From Tetrapisispora phaffii CBS 4417 (Eukaryota > Ascomycota > Saccharomycetes > Saccharomycetales > Saccharomycetaceae), in the NCBI RefSeq assembly GCF_000236905.1, contig NC_016520.1:1116001-1180000 (forward strand): a stretch of 64,000 nucleotides of DNA. The letters run 5' to 3'. Shown here one piece after another: positions 51,913-61,907 of this stretch. Under the pieces are notes generated by a model, which was not told where the DNA came from, searched no databases, and saw only the letters and a list, made by a program, of their open reading frames with translations. Each line of letters begins with the position of its first letter. Positions within the stretch are counted from its first letter, which is position 1. The translations under genes and the position numbers were made by a program.

Positions 51913-52850
51913 TGATATATTAGCAAAAGAAGTAATCCACTAGTCTGGTACTGGTAATCTTCCATACACATCTGAACTGGTAATCCAAGAGTCAGAACAC
52001 TTTATCTAAAACATATATCAGTGTCTTTATATTATACGTTTCCTTAAACATAAGTTATGAACCAACTGATTTGCATTATTATTAATTTCTAATTTTCTCC
52101 ATTTAACCGCCGGCAATAAAAATATAAAAAGCCAGAACAGGGTTTAAATGGATTAACGTTGGTACCATCAACTGACCTGTTAACAAGAATAGTAAATTGA
52201 AATAAACAAAGGTCAACCAATAAACTATTAAAGCCACTTTCCATTTAGATAAACAAGAACGTAACTTTTAAAAGTGCTGGATTGTTAGATATAAAATGAA
52301 ATAGTTTTGATGATTGTTGTGGCTAGTAGGTTAAGTGAACTCTTGTAGCTAAGGTGTCAATGTCAGGACGTTAAGAAAGAGTTATGGTTATACATCTAAT
52401 ATTTGTAATTGTATTAAATTTTAAATTTATTTTTTAATTGAAGGTTACGTAAAAATATTATATAAAAAGATAAAATTAATTAAAAACATAAATAATTGGT
52501 ATTAATTAATGTGAATTCAAATTCGTTAACATTACTCTTTAATTCGTGATAGTAAACATATAATTTGAATTCAAAAAAACAAAATTAATATCCACTACTA
52601 TTACTTGTGTTATAGTTAACATAATTATAAATTTTTTGTCTGTTTTATAATCATAATAAAAGTCATCTCGTAAGAAAAAAAATATTCATAAAATTCTAAT
52701 CTTGCATCAAACTTTGGTAGTGATGTTATAACAAATTTCTAGAAAGATAAGAGATATGTCGAAGAATAATATGAATACTATTTTTTAATTGTAAAAAAAC
52801 ATAAACATTTTTTATCAGTTTATATTGGAAAATGTATGTTTTATGCTAAT
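51913..52850. other. PEX18/21 promoter and PFK1 3' region
   Basis: About 940 bp, extremely A+T-rich near 52390-52850. It contains an exact 11-bp match to the S. cerevisiae ARS consensus on the minus strand (52483-52493) and a 10-of-11 match near 52797-52807. A small G+C island AACCGCCGGCAAT is at 52105-52117. No gene is seen. Confidence 0.45.
52483..52493 (-). other. ARS-consensus match, possible replication origin
   Basis: AAAACATAAAT is the exact reverse complement of ATTTATGTTTT, which fits WTTTAYRTTTW. It lies in a broad A+T-rich intergenic stretch with a second near match about 310 bp away. Such matches arise by chance in A+T-rich DNA, so this is only a candidate. Confidence 0.25.
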
Positions 52851-55826
52851 TTATTGGGATTTAGAAGCTTCTAGTTCGGCTCTTAATCTTAACCTACCAG
52901 ATAAGATGTCACTAATTTCATTGAAATTAGTCCAGTGGATTTCATGACCCTTTCTTAATGCAACATTGGTTTCAGTATCCCACAACGAAGCAACTGGTTT
53001 GAATGAAACAGATGAACCGTTCACACAAATGACAGCAGCTGAATCATCTTCGTGTTCAATGGTTGGTACTTTTTCACCACAGTCATTGAATTTGAATCTT
53101 AGAACCTTGGAGTCAATATTTTCACCAACAGATTGGTTCTTGTCATTCCATTGTTCAATGAATTTAACACATCTAACAGCAAATCTGGAAGCAATGACAC
53201 GATCTTTGGAAGATGGAGAACCACCTTGTTGGTAGTTACCTGGAATAGCAGTTCTAACACCAAATGCTTTACCTGAGTTTTCAGCAAAGATGTCACCTAA
53301 CATATCAGTGGTGTATACGCAAGAAGCTTCTTCATTTCTGATTATAATCTTACCGTTACGGTTTTCACCTTGATCCTTTAAGAAGTTTTCCTTCAATAAA
53401 GCAATATCTTCTTGAATAGAATCCAAGTTAATTTTTTCTTCTGGGGTGTAGACAGAGACAGCACCGGTAACTAAACCAGTGAAAGAAGCAATATAACCGG
53501 AGTGACCACCTTGAACTTCAACGACGAAAACTCTTCTTCTGGTGGCTGAAGCAGATAATTTAATTTCATCAGTGTATTTAACCAAAGAATTCAAACACGT
53601 GTCGACACCTAAAGAGTATTCGGTACCTGGAACGTTGTTAGAAACAGTGGATGGGATTAACACCATTGGGATGTTAAAGATAGGGTATTCAGATCTAGAG
53701 TTACGTAATTGTTTTAAAGATTTGAAACCTTCGAAACCACCTAAGATGATTAAACCATCAAATTTGTTCTTTTGGAAGTAGTATGCAATGGTACCCATGT
53801 CTTCAGAAGCGACGGATCTGTTAGTACCAATTTCTGAACCACCCAAGTTGTGCCAGTCTTCGACATCTAACCATGACAATTCTTTAACTTCACCAGTTTG
53901 GATTAAACCACTGAAACCATTGGTAATGGCAACTGGTTTGTGACCATGTGATATACAGTATAAAGTGGCGGCTCTGGTAGCGGCATTTAAGGCAGCAGAT
54001 GGAGCACCGACATGGACAATAGCAATCTTTAATCTCTTGTCTTCAGGTAGTAATTCAGAACCATCATCTTTAATGGTGGTAGATAAGAAATTTTCATATA
54101 ATTCAATGAATTCTGGGTCTCTTAGGGAGATAGCCTTGTCGAAGTCTCTGGCTTCGATAGCAGTAGCTACGGAACCAGTTAATTTGACCGATTCAACTAA
54201 TGGCATTCTGATAATCTTGTTTTCGTTAATACCGATTAATGGAGATGGGGTTTCTGGAGTAGCTTCTAAGACAGCCTTCACAGCGTCAACACCTTGTAAA
54301 GTAGCTAACCATCTGTCATGAGCAACAGCGGTACCACCTCTTTGAACGTGACCTAAGATGGTAACTCTGGTATCCAAACCTAAGTCAACTAAGACATCTT
54401 TAACATCATCAGCAGAAATCGCGTTTAATTCGTTATCTAAAGCACCTTCGGCGACAATGACGGTGATGTTTCTTCTACCCTTAGATTTGTGTCTGGAACA
54501 AACTTCCTTTAATTCATCTTCCCATTTGCCCTTTACAGAGGCTCTTTCTGGAATAAAAATGTAGTCAGCACCTGTGGCAATACCAGCCATTAAAGCTAAC
54601 CAACCACAATGTCTACCCATAACTTCGACAACGAAAGCTCTGGAATGAGATTTGGCAGTAGCATCGATGTAATCAACCATTTCACAGATTCTCTCCAAAG
54701 AAGAGTAAGCACCAATGGTAGAATCGGTACCAGACATATCGTTATCAATGGAACCAACTAAACCGACAATGGTCAAGTGCTTGAATGGGTCGACTTGAGC
54801 TTGGGTGAATTTGCCATCAGCGACCAATTCTTCGACTAAAGATGGCCATTCGTGTCTGAATAAATCAGCCCCGGTTAAAGAACCATCACCACCACAGACA
54901 ATTAAGGCATCGATACCTTCAGAGATTAAATTACCAGCAGCTTGCTTTCTACCCCATCTTTGTTTGAAATCCATGGATCTAGCAGTACCGATTAGAGTAC
55001 CACCTTCACTCAACCAACCTCTGACATCTTCCCAAGCCATTTTCTTTAGGTATTCACCACCTCTTAGTAAACCTTCGTAACCTTCGTAAACAGCATAAAC
55101 ATCGCAACCATAATGGATACCAGTTCTGACGACAGCTCTGACAGCAGCATTCATACCTGGAGAATCACCACCGGAAGTCATAACGGCAATCTTCTTCTTA
55201 ATTGAACCATTTTTGCTCTTGTTGATAAGAGATTTCTGTAAAAATTCAGCAGCATCTTTAGCAATTTGAGATTGTTTTTCTTCCTCGGATAAACCAGTCA
55301 TGAAAAAATCTTTCATAGTTGGTTCAGAGTCCAAAGCATTAGCAAAAGAAGTGAAGAATATTTTGTTGTTTAAAGGATCATTCACAGATATCAAAGTGTC
55401 TGAAATTCTAGTGGCATCAGGGAACTTAGCTAAAATTTGCTTCAAGTCTATGGAGAAATAAGTGACTGTTGTAGAGTTATCTTCAACAAAAATTGGATGA
55501 GCCTTAGCCTCATGTTTCATGATTAAACGGATTTTCAATAGAGCACCTTGAGATTGCTTCTTGTTGGAAGCTTCTTGTTGTGGGATTCTAAAACCTGCTT
55601 GATCGACTTCGCTTAATTTAAAAGCTTCCAACCAATTCTCTTTAATTGAACCTTCTGAAGTACCCGAAGATAATAGAGCATTTTGACCGTGTTTGAATTT
55701 ATCGAATTCTTTGATGGTTGAGAAACCTAAACTGTGGTAGAACTTAATGGTGCTGTGAAATAAAGTTTCATCAGCAGTAGCTATTGATCTGAAAGCTACT
55801 CCATAACAATTATTTAGAGATGACAT
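52851..55826 (-). CDS. PFK1: 6-phosphofructokinase alpha subunit
   Basis: A 991-residue protein (987 in S. cerevisiae Pfk1). It phosphorylates fructose-6-phosphate with ATP, the committed step of glycolysis, as an alpha4-beta4 octamer with Pfk2. The first 200 residues form the fungal-specific N-terminal domain. The catalytic half has IAVMTSGGDSPGMNAAVRAV near residue 210 and CGGDGSLTGADLFR. Catalytic-loop LVGSIDNDMSGTDST and VEVMGRHCGWLA follow. The C-terminal regulatory half repeats the fold with diverged sites (IVHVGAPSAALNAATRAA, VPSTVSNNVPGTE-like). Strongly biased codon use fits high expression. It matches YGR240C, next to PEX21 and YAP1802. Confidence 0.98.
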   Translation of the reverse strand: MSSLNNCYGVAFRSIATADETLFHSTIKFYHSLGFSTIKEFDKFKHGQNALLSSGTSEGSIKENWLEAFKLSEVDQAGFRIPQQEASNKKQSQGALLKIRLIMKHEAKAHPIFVEDNSTTVTYFSIDLKQILAKFPDATRISDTLISVNDPLNNKIFFTSFANALDSEPTMKDFFMTGLSEEEKQSQIAKDAAEFLQKSLINKSKNGSIKKKIAVMTSGGDSPGMNAAVRAVVRTGIHYGCDVYAVYEGYEGLLRGGEYLKKMAWEDVRGWLSEGGTLIGTARSMDFKQRWGRKQAAGNLISEGIDALIVCGGDGSLTGADLFRHEWPSLVEELVADGKFTQAQVDPFKHLTIVGLVGSIDNDMSGTDSTIGAYSSLERICEMVDYIDATAKSHSRAFVVEVMGRHCGWLALMAGIATGADYIFIPERASVKGKWEDELKEVCSRHKSKGRRNITVIVAEGALDNELNAISADDVKDVLVDLGLDTRVTILGHVQRGGTAVAHDRWLATLQGVDAVKAVLEATPETPSPLIGINENKIIRMPLVESVKLTGSVATAIEARDFDKAISLRDPEFIELYENFLSTTIKDDGSELLPEDKRLKIAIVHVGAPSAALNAATRAATLYCISHGHKPVAITNGFSGLIQTGEVKELSWLDVEDWHNLGGSEIGTNRSVASEDMGTIAYYFQKNKFDGLIILGGFEGFKSLKQLRNSRSEYPIFNIPMVLIPSTVSNNVPGTEYSLGVDTCLNSLVKYTDEIKLSASATRRRVFVVEVQGGHSGYIASFTGLVTGAVSVYTPEEKINLDSIQEDIALLKENFLKDQGENRNGKIIIRNEEASCVYTTDMLGDIFAENSGKAFGVRTAIPGNYQQGGSPSSKDRVIASRFAVRCVKFIEQWNDKNQSVGENIDSKVLRFKFNDCGEKVPTIEHEDDSAAVICVNGSSVSFKPVASLWDTETNVALRKGHEIHWTNFNEISDILSGRLRLRAELEASKSQ

Positions 55827-56864
55827 AGTTGTTATGAGATTGCGTATAGTTGTTCTATGTTTCTCCTTAATATCCTTGAAGAAAACAGGAATAGATATAA
55901 GGAACAGCTAAACACTTTATAAATAGATAAATAAATATTACGAAATTGTAAAACAACAATAAAGTTCGTTATTGTAAAATGAGAAAAAATGAAACAGAAA
56001 TGAAAATTATTGAATAAGAGATAAAGAAAGGAAAAATGAATTCAATGTGTATAATGAAAAGTATATATATATGATTGAACAGCAAGGAAGATGTATATAC
56101 AACTTTGTATTGACGAAGAGATAATTAAATAACGTAGAAAGAGTACTTTCACAATACAAAATAAACAATATCAACAATTACAATTAGTACAATTTCTAAG
56201 TCACTATAATCTGTATAGATTGCTTTTAAGAAACGATATATAGATTATATCTGGTCGTTCTCTAAAGTTATTTTTTCGTTTGTCTTTTACTTCGAGTAAG
56301 ATATATAAATAAATGAATATAGGAATGAAAGAATAATTGGAGTTTGCAATTGAAGAGTGTAGTTAGGTAGCGTATGAAAATGAAAACAAAAGGCTTAGTT
56401 AGGAGTAGAGAGCACCGTTGTTTAATAAAGTGCTTCCTTGCAGAGTAGCAACGTAAATATAGATGTATAAGTATGTAGATATATTCTTAAATGCCTATCT
56501 TACCAAGATGTAGAAATGAAAATGAGTGAAAACAATGGCACAATTCTTATGGTTGTGCTTTGACGGTTGCTGCTCTTGTGGTGAGTGGTGGTCGGTGGTC
56601 GGTGCTGTACGATATTCAAATTAGCGTCATTAAATGATAAAACAACTGTTAAAGATGATAAATATATGATTGCTTATCCATTTAGTTGGCATTGTAAGGA
56701 ACTTGCCAGGAATTGTATAGTTTTGTGGCAACTAAGCTATACAGACAGCACCAGTAGTGAGGTATTATTTGGTGTACTCGTTGCTTGTTACCTGTCTAAT
56801 AGCAGCGAGTGAGTGAGTGAATTTGATATTGTTGTTGTTAATACGAGCGTTTTACATGGGTCGT

Positions 56865-56871
56865 TTACCCG
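56865..56871 (+). promoter_or_regulatory. Reb1 site (TTACCCG)
   Basis: An exact Reb1 core at the PFK1-proximal edge of the G+C-rich block. A second Reb1 core in the opposite orientation marks the far edge at 57200-57206. Confidence 0.6.
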
Positions 56872-56949
56872 GTTCTTGAGTTTGGTTCTTGCAAGTACAG
56901 ATATACGTACTTACGTGGGAATATCAGCGCAATGGATGGCCATCACGGG

Positions 56950-57070
56950 CTTCCTGTAATTTTTTGTTGTGTTGCTGCGTGCTAAGGGAAAGACCGGAAG
57001 CTATACGTGACATTCTTCCGTCAGTGCGTTTCTCTGGTTTTGTCTGCATATTTTTGCAGATTACTGGAAG
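56950..57070. promoter_or_regulatory. Cluster of Gcr1-type CTTCC cores
   Basis: CTTCC at 56950-56954, GGAAG at 56996-57000, CTTCC at 57015-57019 and GGAAG at 57066-57070. Gcr1 binds CTTCC next to Rap1 in glycolytic promoters, and the nearest core is 26 bp from the Rap1 site. Confidence 0.55.
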
Positions 57071-57095
57071 CTCACCACCGTCGGGCAGTGCATGG

Positions 57096-57106
57096 TGTAT
57101 GGGTGT
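57096..57106 (-). promoter_or_regulatory. Rap1 site (ACACCCATACA)
   Basis: TGTATGGGTGT on the plus strand is the exact reverse complement of the Rap1 consensus ACACCCATACA. It lies 1.27 kb upstream of the PFK1 start codon, within the CTTCC cluster and between two Reb1 sites, the classic layout of a glycolytic upstream activating sequence. Confidence 0.75.
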
Positions 57107-57199
57107 ACGTTTTTTGTTTTCGCTTCTCTGTGCCCTGGAGCGGGTACCCGGACGTTTGGTTTGAGCGTGTTGCATTATTATCATGTCTTCAGTAGTGGT

Positions 57200-57206
57200 C
57201 GGGTAA
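57200..57206 (-). promoter_or_regulatory. Reb1 site (CGGGTAA)
   Basis: An exact Reb1 core on the minus strand at the distal edge of the PFK1 upstream block, about 100 bp beyond the Rap1 site. Confidence 0.6.
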
Positions 57207-57572
57207 TTGTGATTTGTGAACCAAATAAATAAAATTACTACGCTTTAGGTAGCCAACGTCACAAAACATTCTATAGAAGTTCACAGTTCTAATTTATAAT
57301 AGTATCATTTTAATACAGTTTATATAAATATGTATTATAGTAGTGACGAGGGACAAATATATCTTATTTGTCTATTCCAGGTATGTTAGAAGGTATGAAA
57401 AACATGAACATTAGCATTGACATCAATGAACTGACGAGAGTCAGTATAGTAGATTATATATGTCACTTTAAATTACGTATCTCGTTTCTTATTTTTACAA
57501 TCATTTTTGGTAGCTTAGTTTTTAAGCTCTTTCTATCTCTTTTGATCTATCTAACATCTGCAATCATTTAAA

Positions 57573-59471
57573 TTAGATGTCTATGAGATTAGTTGTATGT
57601 TGCTGTTGCTGGAATTGATTCTGTTGTAGTTGTTGTTGGTACATTTGCTGTTGTTGTAATTGTGCTTGTGCCTGTGCTTGTGCCTGTGCTTGTGCTTGTG
57701 CTTGTGCCTGTGCTTGTGCTTGTGCTTGTGCTTGTGCTTGTGCTTGTGCTTGCTGTTGTTGTAGATGTGCCTGGGCTTGCTGTTGTGCTTGTGCCTGGGC
57801 TTGCTGTTGTGCTTGTTGCTGCTGGAATGGATTTACATATCCTGTACTATTCATATTAACCATGCCAGTGAACGAGTCTTGAATAGCTTGCGGTTGTGTC
57901 TGTGGTTGTTCCGTTGTTGCAACAAATGTATTGCTCATCACTAATGATGGAGTTTGCACTCCTGTTATTTGGCCATTGATTATTGCTCCACCGGTAGCAG
58001 TGTTGTAGTTTTGGAATGGGTTCCCAGCCATATCTGGTTGTTGCACTTGAGCCGCAAATGGATTATTCGATCCAGTTTCATGAACAGCTGGTAGTTGACT
58101 CATACCAGCCTGGTCTGTCATCTGTTGAGGAACTGGCATTTCAGAGTATCCTCCAAACCCAGCGCCTGTGAAACTTGGAGTGACTTGCGCATTGGAAGCA
58201 AAAAAGCCAGTTTGCTGTTGAGGAATGACGGGTGCTGTTACAACACGTTGTTGCACTTGGTTAGCGACAGGTTGCTGTTGCATTTGGGAATTTATTGGTG
58301 CTGTAACTTGAGGTTGTAAGAATGGGTTATTCGTATATTGGACAGGAATTTGTGCAACTGCTGGTGCAACAGCATTGACAGGTTGAGAGGCTTGCTCAAA
58401 TGTAAACGTATCTGTATTAGCAGAGGAACCGAATGGGTTATAAACACTATTCGTATTTTGTGGGATGGTTGGGGAGGTCAAAATTTGTTGATTTTTAATC
58501 TGTTCCTCTAATTGTCTCTTTTGTTCCCTAATTTGGGCCAACTTTTGTTCAGTTAATGACTGTTGTGTTTCTGAACGCACAATTGTACTCTTCTGTTGTC
58601 CATTGTTTCCATCATTCACATCAACGTTTCTCCTTTGTTCTCCTTGTGTGGCATCAGTATTGCTAAATGCATTACTACCTTCTTGCAAGTGCTCTTCCAA
58701 TGATCTAATCAGTTTGGTTGTTATATGCTTGATTACAGGAATCTTTAAACCAATAGATTTACCGATCTTCAGATATTTCACAACGTTTTCTGTTAAGTCA
58801 ACAAAAGATTTGTATAAATCCAATGTTCTCTCTGCATCTTTGTGTGATAATTCGAAGAATGATTCTAACAGAGTAATAATTCCTTCATTCAACGCATTGT
58901 ATAATGCTAATAAATCTTTTGTCAATAGTCTAAATGCATACACTAATAAATCATTTGCTAAATCAGTAGAAGAATATTTGTTTTTGATTAAAGAATTAAT
59001 TTGAACTTCTAAGGATTCGACATGATTCAAGGCTAGATGGACATTATCATTATTATCAGAAAGAATAACTTTCAATGAAGTATAACCATCTCTAACATAA
59101 TCAACACGAAACTCAGCGAATTCTTCACATCTAGTTTTCAGATAATCTGTATACCTTTGTAATGCTCTTAAATCACCATTAGAGAAATTGGAATGATGAA
59201 TTCCCGCCAAACCAAAATAATTCAAATTATTTGAAAAATATTTAATAGCAACATCCCTATCTCCTTCTCTCATTAAAACATGAATCACGATCAATGATTT
59301 GTATACGACTGTCCATGCAGAATCATTGACTCTAGAATGTAAAGCTTTAACAATTTCTCTAAAATCGTGTGGGTCATTTGTACCCATTAATATCGGTTCA
59401 ATGTATTTATCCTTTGGAGGTGCTAACTTAATCTTAGTTGCCCCTTTAACCAACTTATCGTATGTCGTCAT
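57573..59471 (-). CDS. YAP1801/YAP1802: AP180-type clathrin adaptor Yap1801/Yap1802
   Basis: A 632-residue protein (about 637 in Yap1801 and 568 in Yap1802). It recruits clathrin and cargo such as Snc1 at endocytic sites. The N-terminal ANTH domain (about residues 1-280) opens with KLVKGATKIKLAPPKDKY, whose Lys/Tyr cluster binds PtdIns(4,5)P2. The tail has five NPF motifs (in YNPFGS, NNPFLQ, NNPFAA, GNPFQN, VNPFQQ) that bind EH-domain proteins such as Pan1 and Ede1. A Gln-Ala repeat follows, and the protein ends in the clathrin box NLIDI. Both duplicates persist in S. cerevisiae. The PFK1 side matches YAP1802 and the length matches YAP1801. Confidence 0.95.
   Translation of the reverse strand: MTTYDKLVKGATKIKLAPPKDKYIEPILMGTNDPHDFREIVKALHSRVNDSAWTVVYKSLIVIHVLMREGDRDVAIKYFSNNLNYFGLAGIHHSNFSNGDLRALQRYTDYLKTRCEEFAEFRVDYVRDGYTSLKVILSDNNDNVHLALNHVESLEVQINSLIKNKYSSTDLANDLLVYAFRLLTKDLLALYNALNEGIITLLESFFELSHKDAERTLDLYKSFVDLTENVVKYLKIGKSIGLKIPVIKHITTKLIRSLEEHLQEGSNAFSNTDATQGEQRRNVDVNDGNNGQQKSTIVRSETQQSLTEQKLAQIREQKRQLEEQIKNQQILTSPTIPQNTNSVYNPFGSSANTDTFTFEQASQPVNAVAPAVAQIPVQYTNNPFLQPQVTAPINSQMQQQPVANQVQQRVVTAPVIPQQQTGFFASNAQVTPSFTGAGFGGYSEMPVPQQMTDQAGMSQLPAVHETGSNNPFAAQVQQPDMAGNPFQNYNTATGGAIINGQITGVQTPSLVMSNTFVATTEQPQTQPQAIQDSFTGMVNMNSTGYVNPFQQQQAQQQAQAQAQQQAQAHLQQQQAQAQAQAQAQAQAQAQAQAQAQAQAQAQAQLQQQQMYQQQLQQNQFQQQQHTTNLIDI
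57661..57750. repeat. Hexanucleotide repeat encoding (Gln-Ala)n
   Basis: About fifteen tandem copies of TGTGCT or TGTGCC lie inside the YAP1801/1802 coding region and encode alternating Gln-Ala on the minus strand. The two unit variants are mixed, suggesting repeated expansion. The length is expected to vary between strains without breaking the frame. Confidence 0.95.
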
Positions 59472-60575
59472 AATGTTAAATTAAAATCAATTTAGGTACT
59501 TTGTTCTTAGTATATTATTAAAAAAGGACTCGATCAAATATCTTGACTTTGTATGTCCTAAATATGCAATAGCAGCTTAATAGTTATATATTTTTTTCTA
59601 TAATTCTTTTGAATACTTTCAAAAATGCTATCTAGCTCTCTGTAAAAATATCAATGGAAACTTTAATCAAAGAATTGATAAACTAAACTGTATGAAACTG
59701 AAAAAATGTAATAGCAATAACAATTATTATTGACTTTCTAGAACTCAAAACAGATAACCACAATTGTCAAATGACTAAATCCTATTGTAACACTTTAATT
59801 AACAAATTAGGACCAAAAAAATTGCTTAATTACAACTATCGATCGATAAGTACTGTATTCTGATATGAATCTTATATTTTAAAACAATAATGTTTAAATA
59901 AAAGGTAATATATAAATGTAATATAGAGCCAAGTTTTCTTTTTTTCTAAATTGTATATTTCCCCATTTTTGATTGTTGCAGATTATTCCAAAAAAAATTG
60001 TTAATAAAAAATATATATAAAACTTGTACATAAAAGAGAAGACCATTGTGAAAAGGGATGGTCATTTCGATGAGGAAACAGTTATGAATTAAGAGATAAT
60101 CAGATATTTAGAGATTGCTATGGGTTGTATGTAATGTGGTAGCTATAGTATATATACTTCATATGCGTTAGTCTTGTATAATGAATCGTATGTCATACCT
60201 AAGAATAGTAGCATTATTCACCTGTTTTTGTACTGTATGTATGCATCTCCTATTTTTAGTATTACGTATAAAATGACAAACACACGTAACGACACGAAAC
60301 AATGGATCAATGGTCTGTGACGATGGAATGAGTATTAGTGACACATTGGATTGCGATTATTACAGCAGTACATTTATTGATATCGTTATAAATTAATTTT
60401 ATGTAAGTGTAATTTAAAAATCAGTTACTCTAACATTGTTTGGAATATAAAAGACATTTTATTTTTGCGGCCGGGAATTCTATCCAACCATTACACATCT
60501 ATATCTTGTTTTATTTTTTGCTTTCTTTGTTTTATCGATAAAGAGCAAGAGAAACAGAAATAGAAAGAATATTAT
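59472..60575. other. YAP1801/1802 promoter and LSC2 3' region
   Basis: About 1.1 kb, A+T-rich. In S. cerevisiae MPC2 or MPC3 lies between the YAP180 gene and its next neighbour; no such protein is readable here on either strand. A PAC-like CGATGAG lies near 60069. Nothing else is recognised. Confidence 0.45.
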
Positions 60576-61907
60576 CTAAGCATTAGCATTGGTGTTAGCC
60601 ATTTCAACTGCTTTTTCTGCAGCTGGATCCAATTCGTCGAAGGAGAAAATATTAACACCTGATTCCTTTACGATTTGTCTACCTTTTTCAAGATTTGTGC
60701 CTTGTAATCTGACGATAATTGGCAAATTCTTTAAGTTCAATTCTTTGATGGCGTCGACGATTCCTTGTGCAACGTAGTCGCATCTAACAATACCACCGAA
60801 GATATTGACAAAAATGGCATCCAGCGCGGTATTGGACGATTTTGAGCTTTGAACGATCAATTCAAAAGCTTTTTTGACGGTTTCCGGGGTAGCACCACCG
60901 CCACAGTCTAAGAAATTAGCAGGTTTACCTCCGTACAATTGAATGACATCCATTGTAGCCATTGCCAACCCTGCGCCATTAACAAGACAACCGATGTTAC
61001 CATTCAATTTAACAAAATTCAAATCGAAGTCTCTCTTGGCCTCTGTGGAGAATTTTTCTTCTGGAGACTCTTCGACATCGTTTCTCCAAGAGTAAATTTT
61101 TTCTTGTCTGTAGGAAGCATTATCATCGAAACCGAACTTGGCATCCATACAGAACACTTTGTGAGTCTTTGGATCGTCCAATTCTTCTACTTCACTGATC
61201 GGATTGATTTCTATCTGTGTGCTATCCGTCTTGTCATAGATCTCGTATAACTTCTTAACTTGGTCGGCGCCCTCATTCAAAACGCCTTCTGAGAATCCCA
61301 ATGCTTTTGAAACGTCCATTGCGATCTGGTCGGTGACCCCAACGGAAGGATCGATATGGTATTTTTTAATTGCATCTGGATTTCTCTTGGCGACTTCTTC
61401 AATGTTCATCCCACCTTCTTTGCAGGCTATAATCAATGGTTTCTTAGCGGCTCTATCCATGATAATTGACAAATATGCCTCCTTCAAAACCTTCTTCTTC
61501 TCCACGATATAGACAGCGTCGACTAGTTTCCCCCTTTCCCCGCTCTGTTTGGTGATCAGACGGTTCCCCAACATCTGCGCCGCCACAGAGACAGTCTCGT
61601 CGACACCGTCGACCATTTTAATACCGGTGGGAAAGCCATTATCGAAATGGCCTTTACCTCTGCCCCCTGTCAAAGCTTGTGCTTTCACCACCAACTCATT
61701 ATCGAACAACTTTTTGGAATTGAACAGACTCTCAGCAATTTTAGAAGCCTCCTGTGGAGTCCTTGCCACCGAACCAGCAGGCGTGTTGACACCGTACTCT
61801 GACAGCAACTGAGCTGACCTGAACTCATTAATTGAAAGATGCCTCTTCGAGACAGCTCTTGTCACCGGGACGAGACCCTTCTTTAATCCAATACTTCTGT
61901 TCAACAT
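60576..61907 (-). CDS. LSC2: Mitochondrial succinyl-CoA ligase beta subunit
   Basis: A 443-residue protein (427 in S. cerevisiae Lsc2). With Lsc1 it converts succinyl-CoA, ADP and phosphate to succinate, CoA and ATP in the TCA cycle. The Arg/Lys-rich N-terminus (MLNRSIGLKKGLVPVTRAVS) is a mitochondrial presequence, and the mature part begins near RHLSINEFRSAQLLSEYGV. The ATP-grasp region shows VVKAQALTGGRGKGHFDNGF, with the metal-binding EINPISEV and D-A-K-F-G. The CoA-ligase region has GNIGCLVNGAGLAMATMDVI and FVNIFGGIVRCDYVAQGI. The 5' half of the gene is clearly G+C-richer than the 3' half, continuing the composition of the upstream spacer. It matches YGR244C. Confidence 0.97.
   Translation of the reverse strand: MLNRSIGLKKGLVPVTRAVSKRHLSINEFRSAQLLSEYGVNTPAGSVARTPQEASKIAESLFNSKKLFDNELVVKAQALTGGRGKGHFDNGFPTGIKMVDGVDETVSVAAQMLGNRLITKQSGERGKLVDAVYIVEKKKVLKEAYLSIIMDRAAKKPLIIACKEGGMNIEEVAKRNPDAIKKYHIDPSVGVTDQIAMDVSKALGFSEGVLNEGADQVKKLYEIYDKTDSTQIEINPISEVEELDDPKTHKVFCMDAKFGFDDNASYRQEKIYSWRNDVEESPEEKFSTEAKRDFDLNFVKLNGNIGCLVNGAGLAMATMDVIQLYGGKPANFLDCGGGATPETVKKAFELIVQSSKSSNTALDAIFVNIFGGIVRCDYVAQGIVDAIKELNLKNLPIIVRLQGTNLEKGRQIVKESGVNIFSFDELDPAAEKAVEMANTNANA

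Larger units (their letters stand above)
55827..57572. promoter_or_regulatory. Long PFK1 upstream region (1.75 kb)
   Basis: The only start facing this interval is PFK1. About 1 kb of A+T-rich DNA next to the gene is followed by a G+C-richer block (about 56860-57210). That block holds two Reb1 sites, one Rap1 site and four Gcr1-type CTTCC cores. Short frames at 56585-56812, 56889-57164 and 57368-57571 are not called because they show no family features. The adjacent YAP1801/1802 gene ends here and cannot use the sites. Confidence 0.65.

Noticed and set aside
56183..56914. Possible 5'-leader intron of PFK1 (GTAAGT near 56914, TACTAAT near 56189, minus strand)
   Set aside because: No suitable YAG acceptor close to the branch-like sequence, and the branch motif is off consensus.
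56889..57164. Frames of 86-91 codons on both strands in the PFK1 upstream island
   Set aside because: They coincide with the Rap1/Gcr1 site cluster and owe their length to local G+C content; no family features.
57368..57571. A 67-codon frame with hydrophobic segments next to the YAP1801/1802 3' end
   Set aside because: It is short and A+T-driven, starts at a non-ATG codon, and has no recognisable relative such as MPC2/3.
57593..57859. A Val/Leu-rich frame on the plus strand
   Set aside because: It is the antisense reading of the Gln-Ala hexanucleotide repeat in YAP1801/1802.
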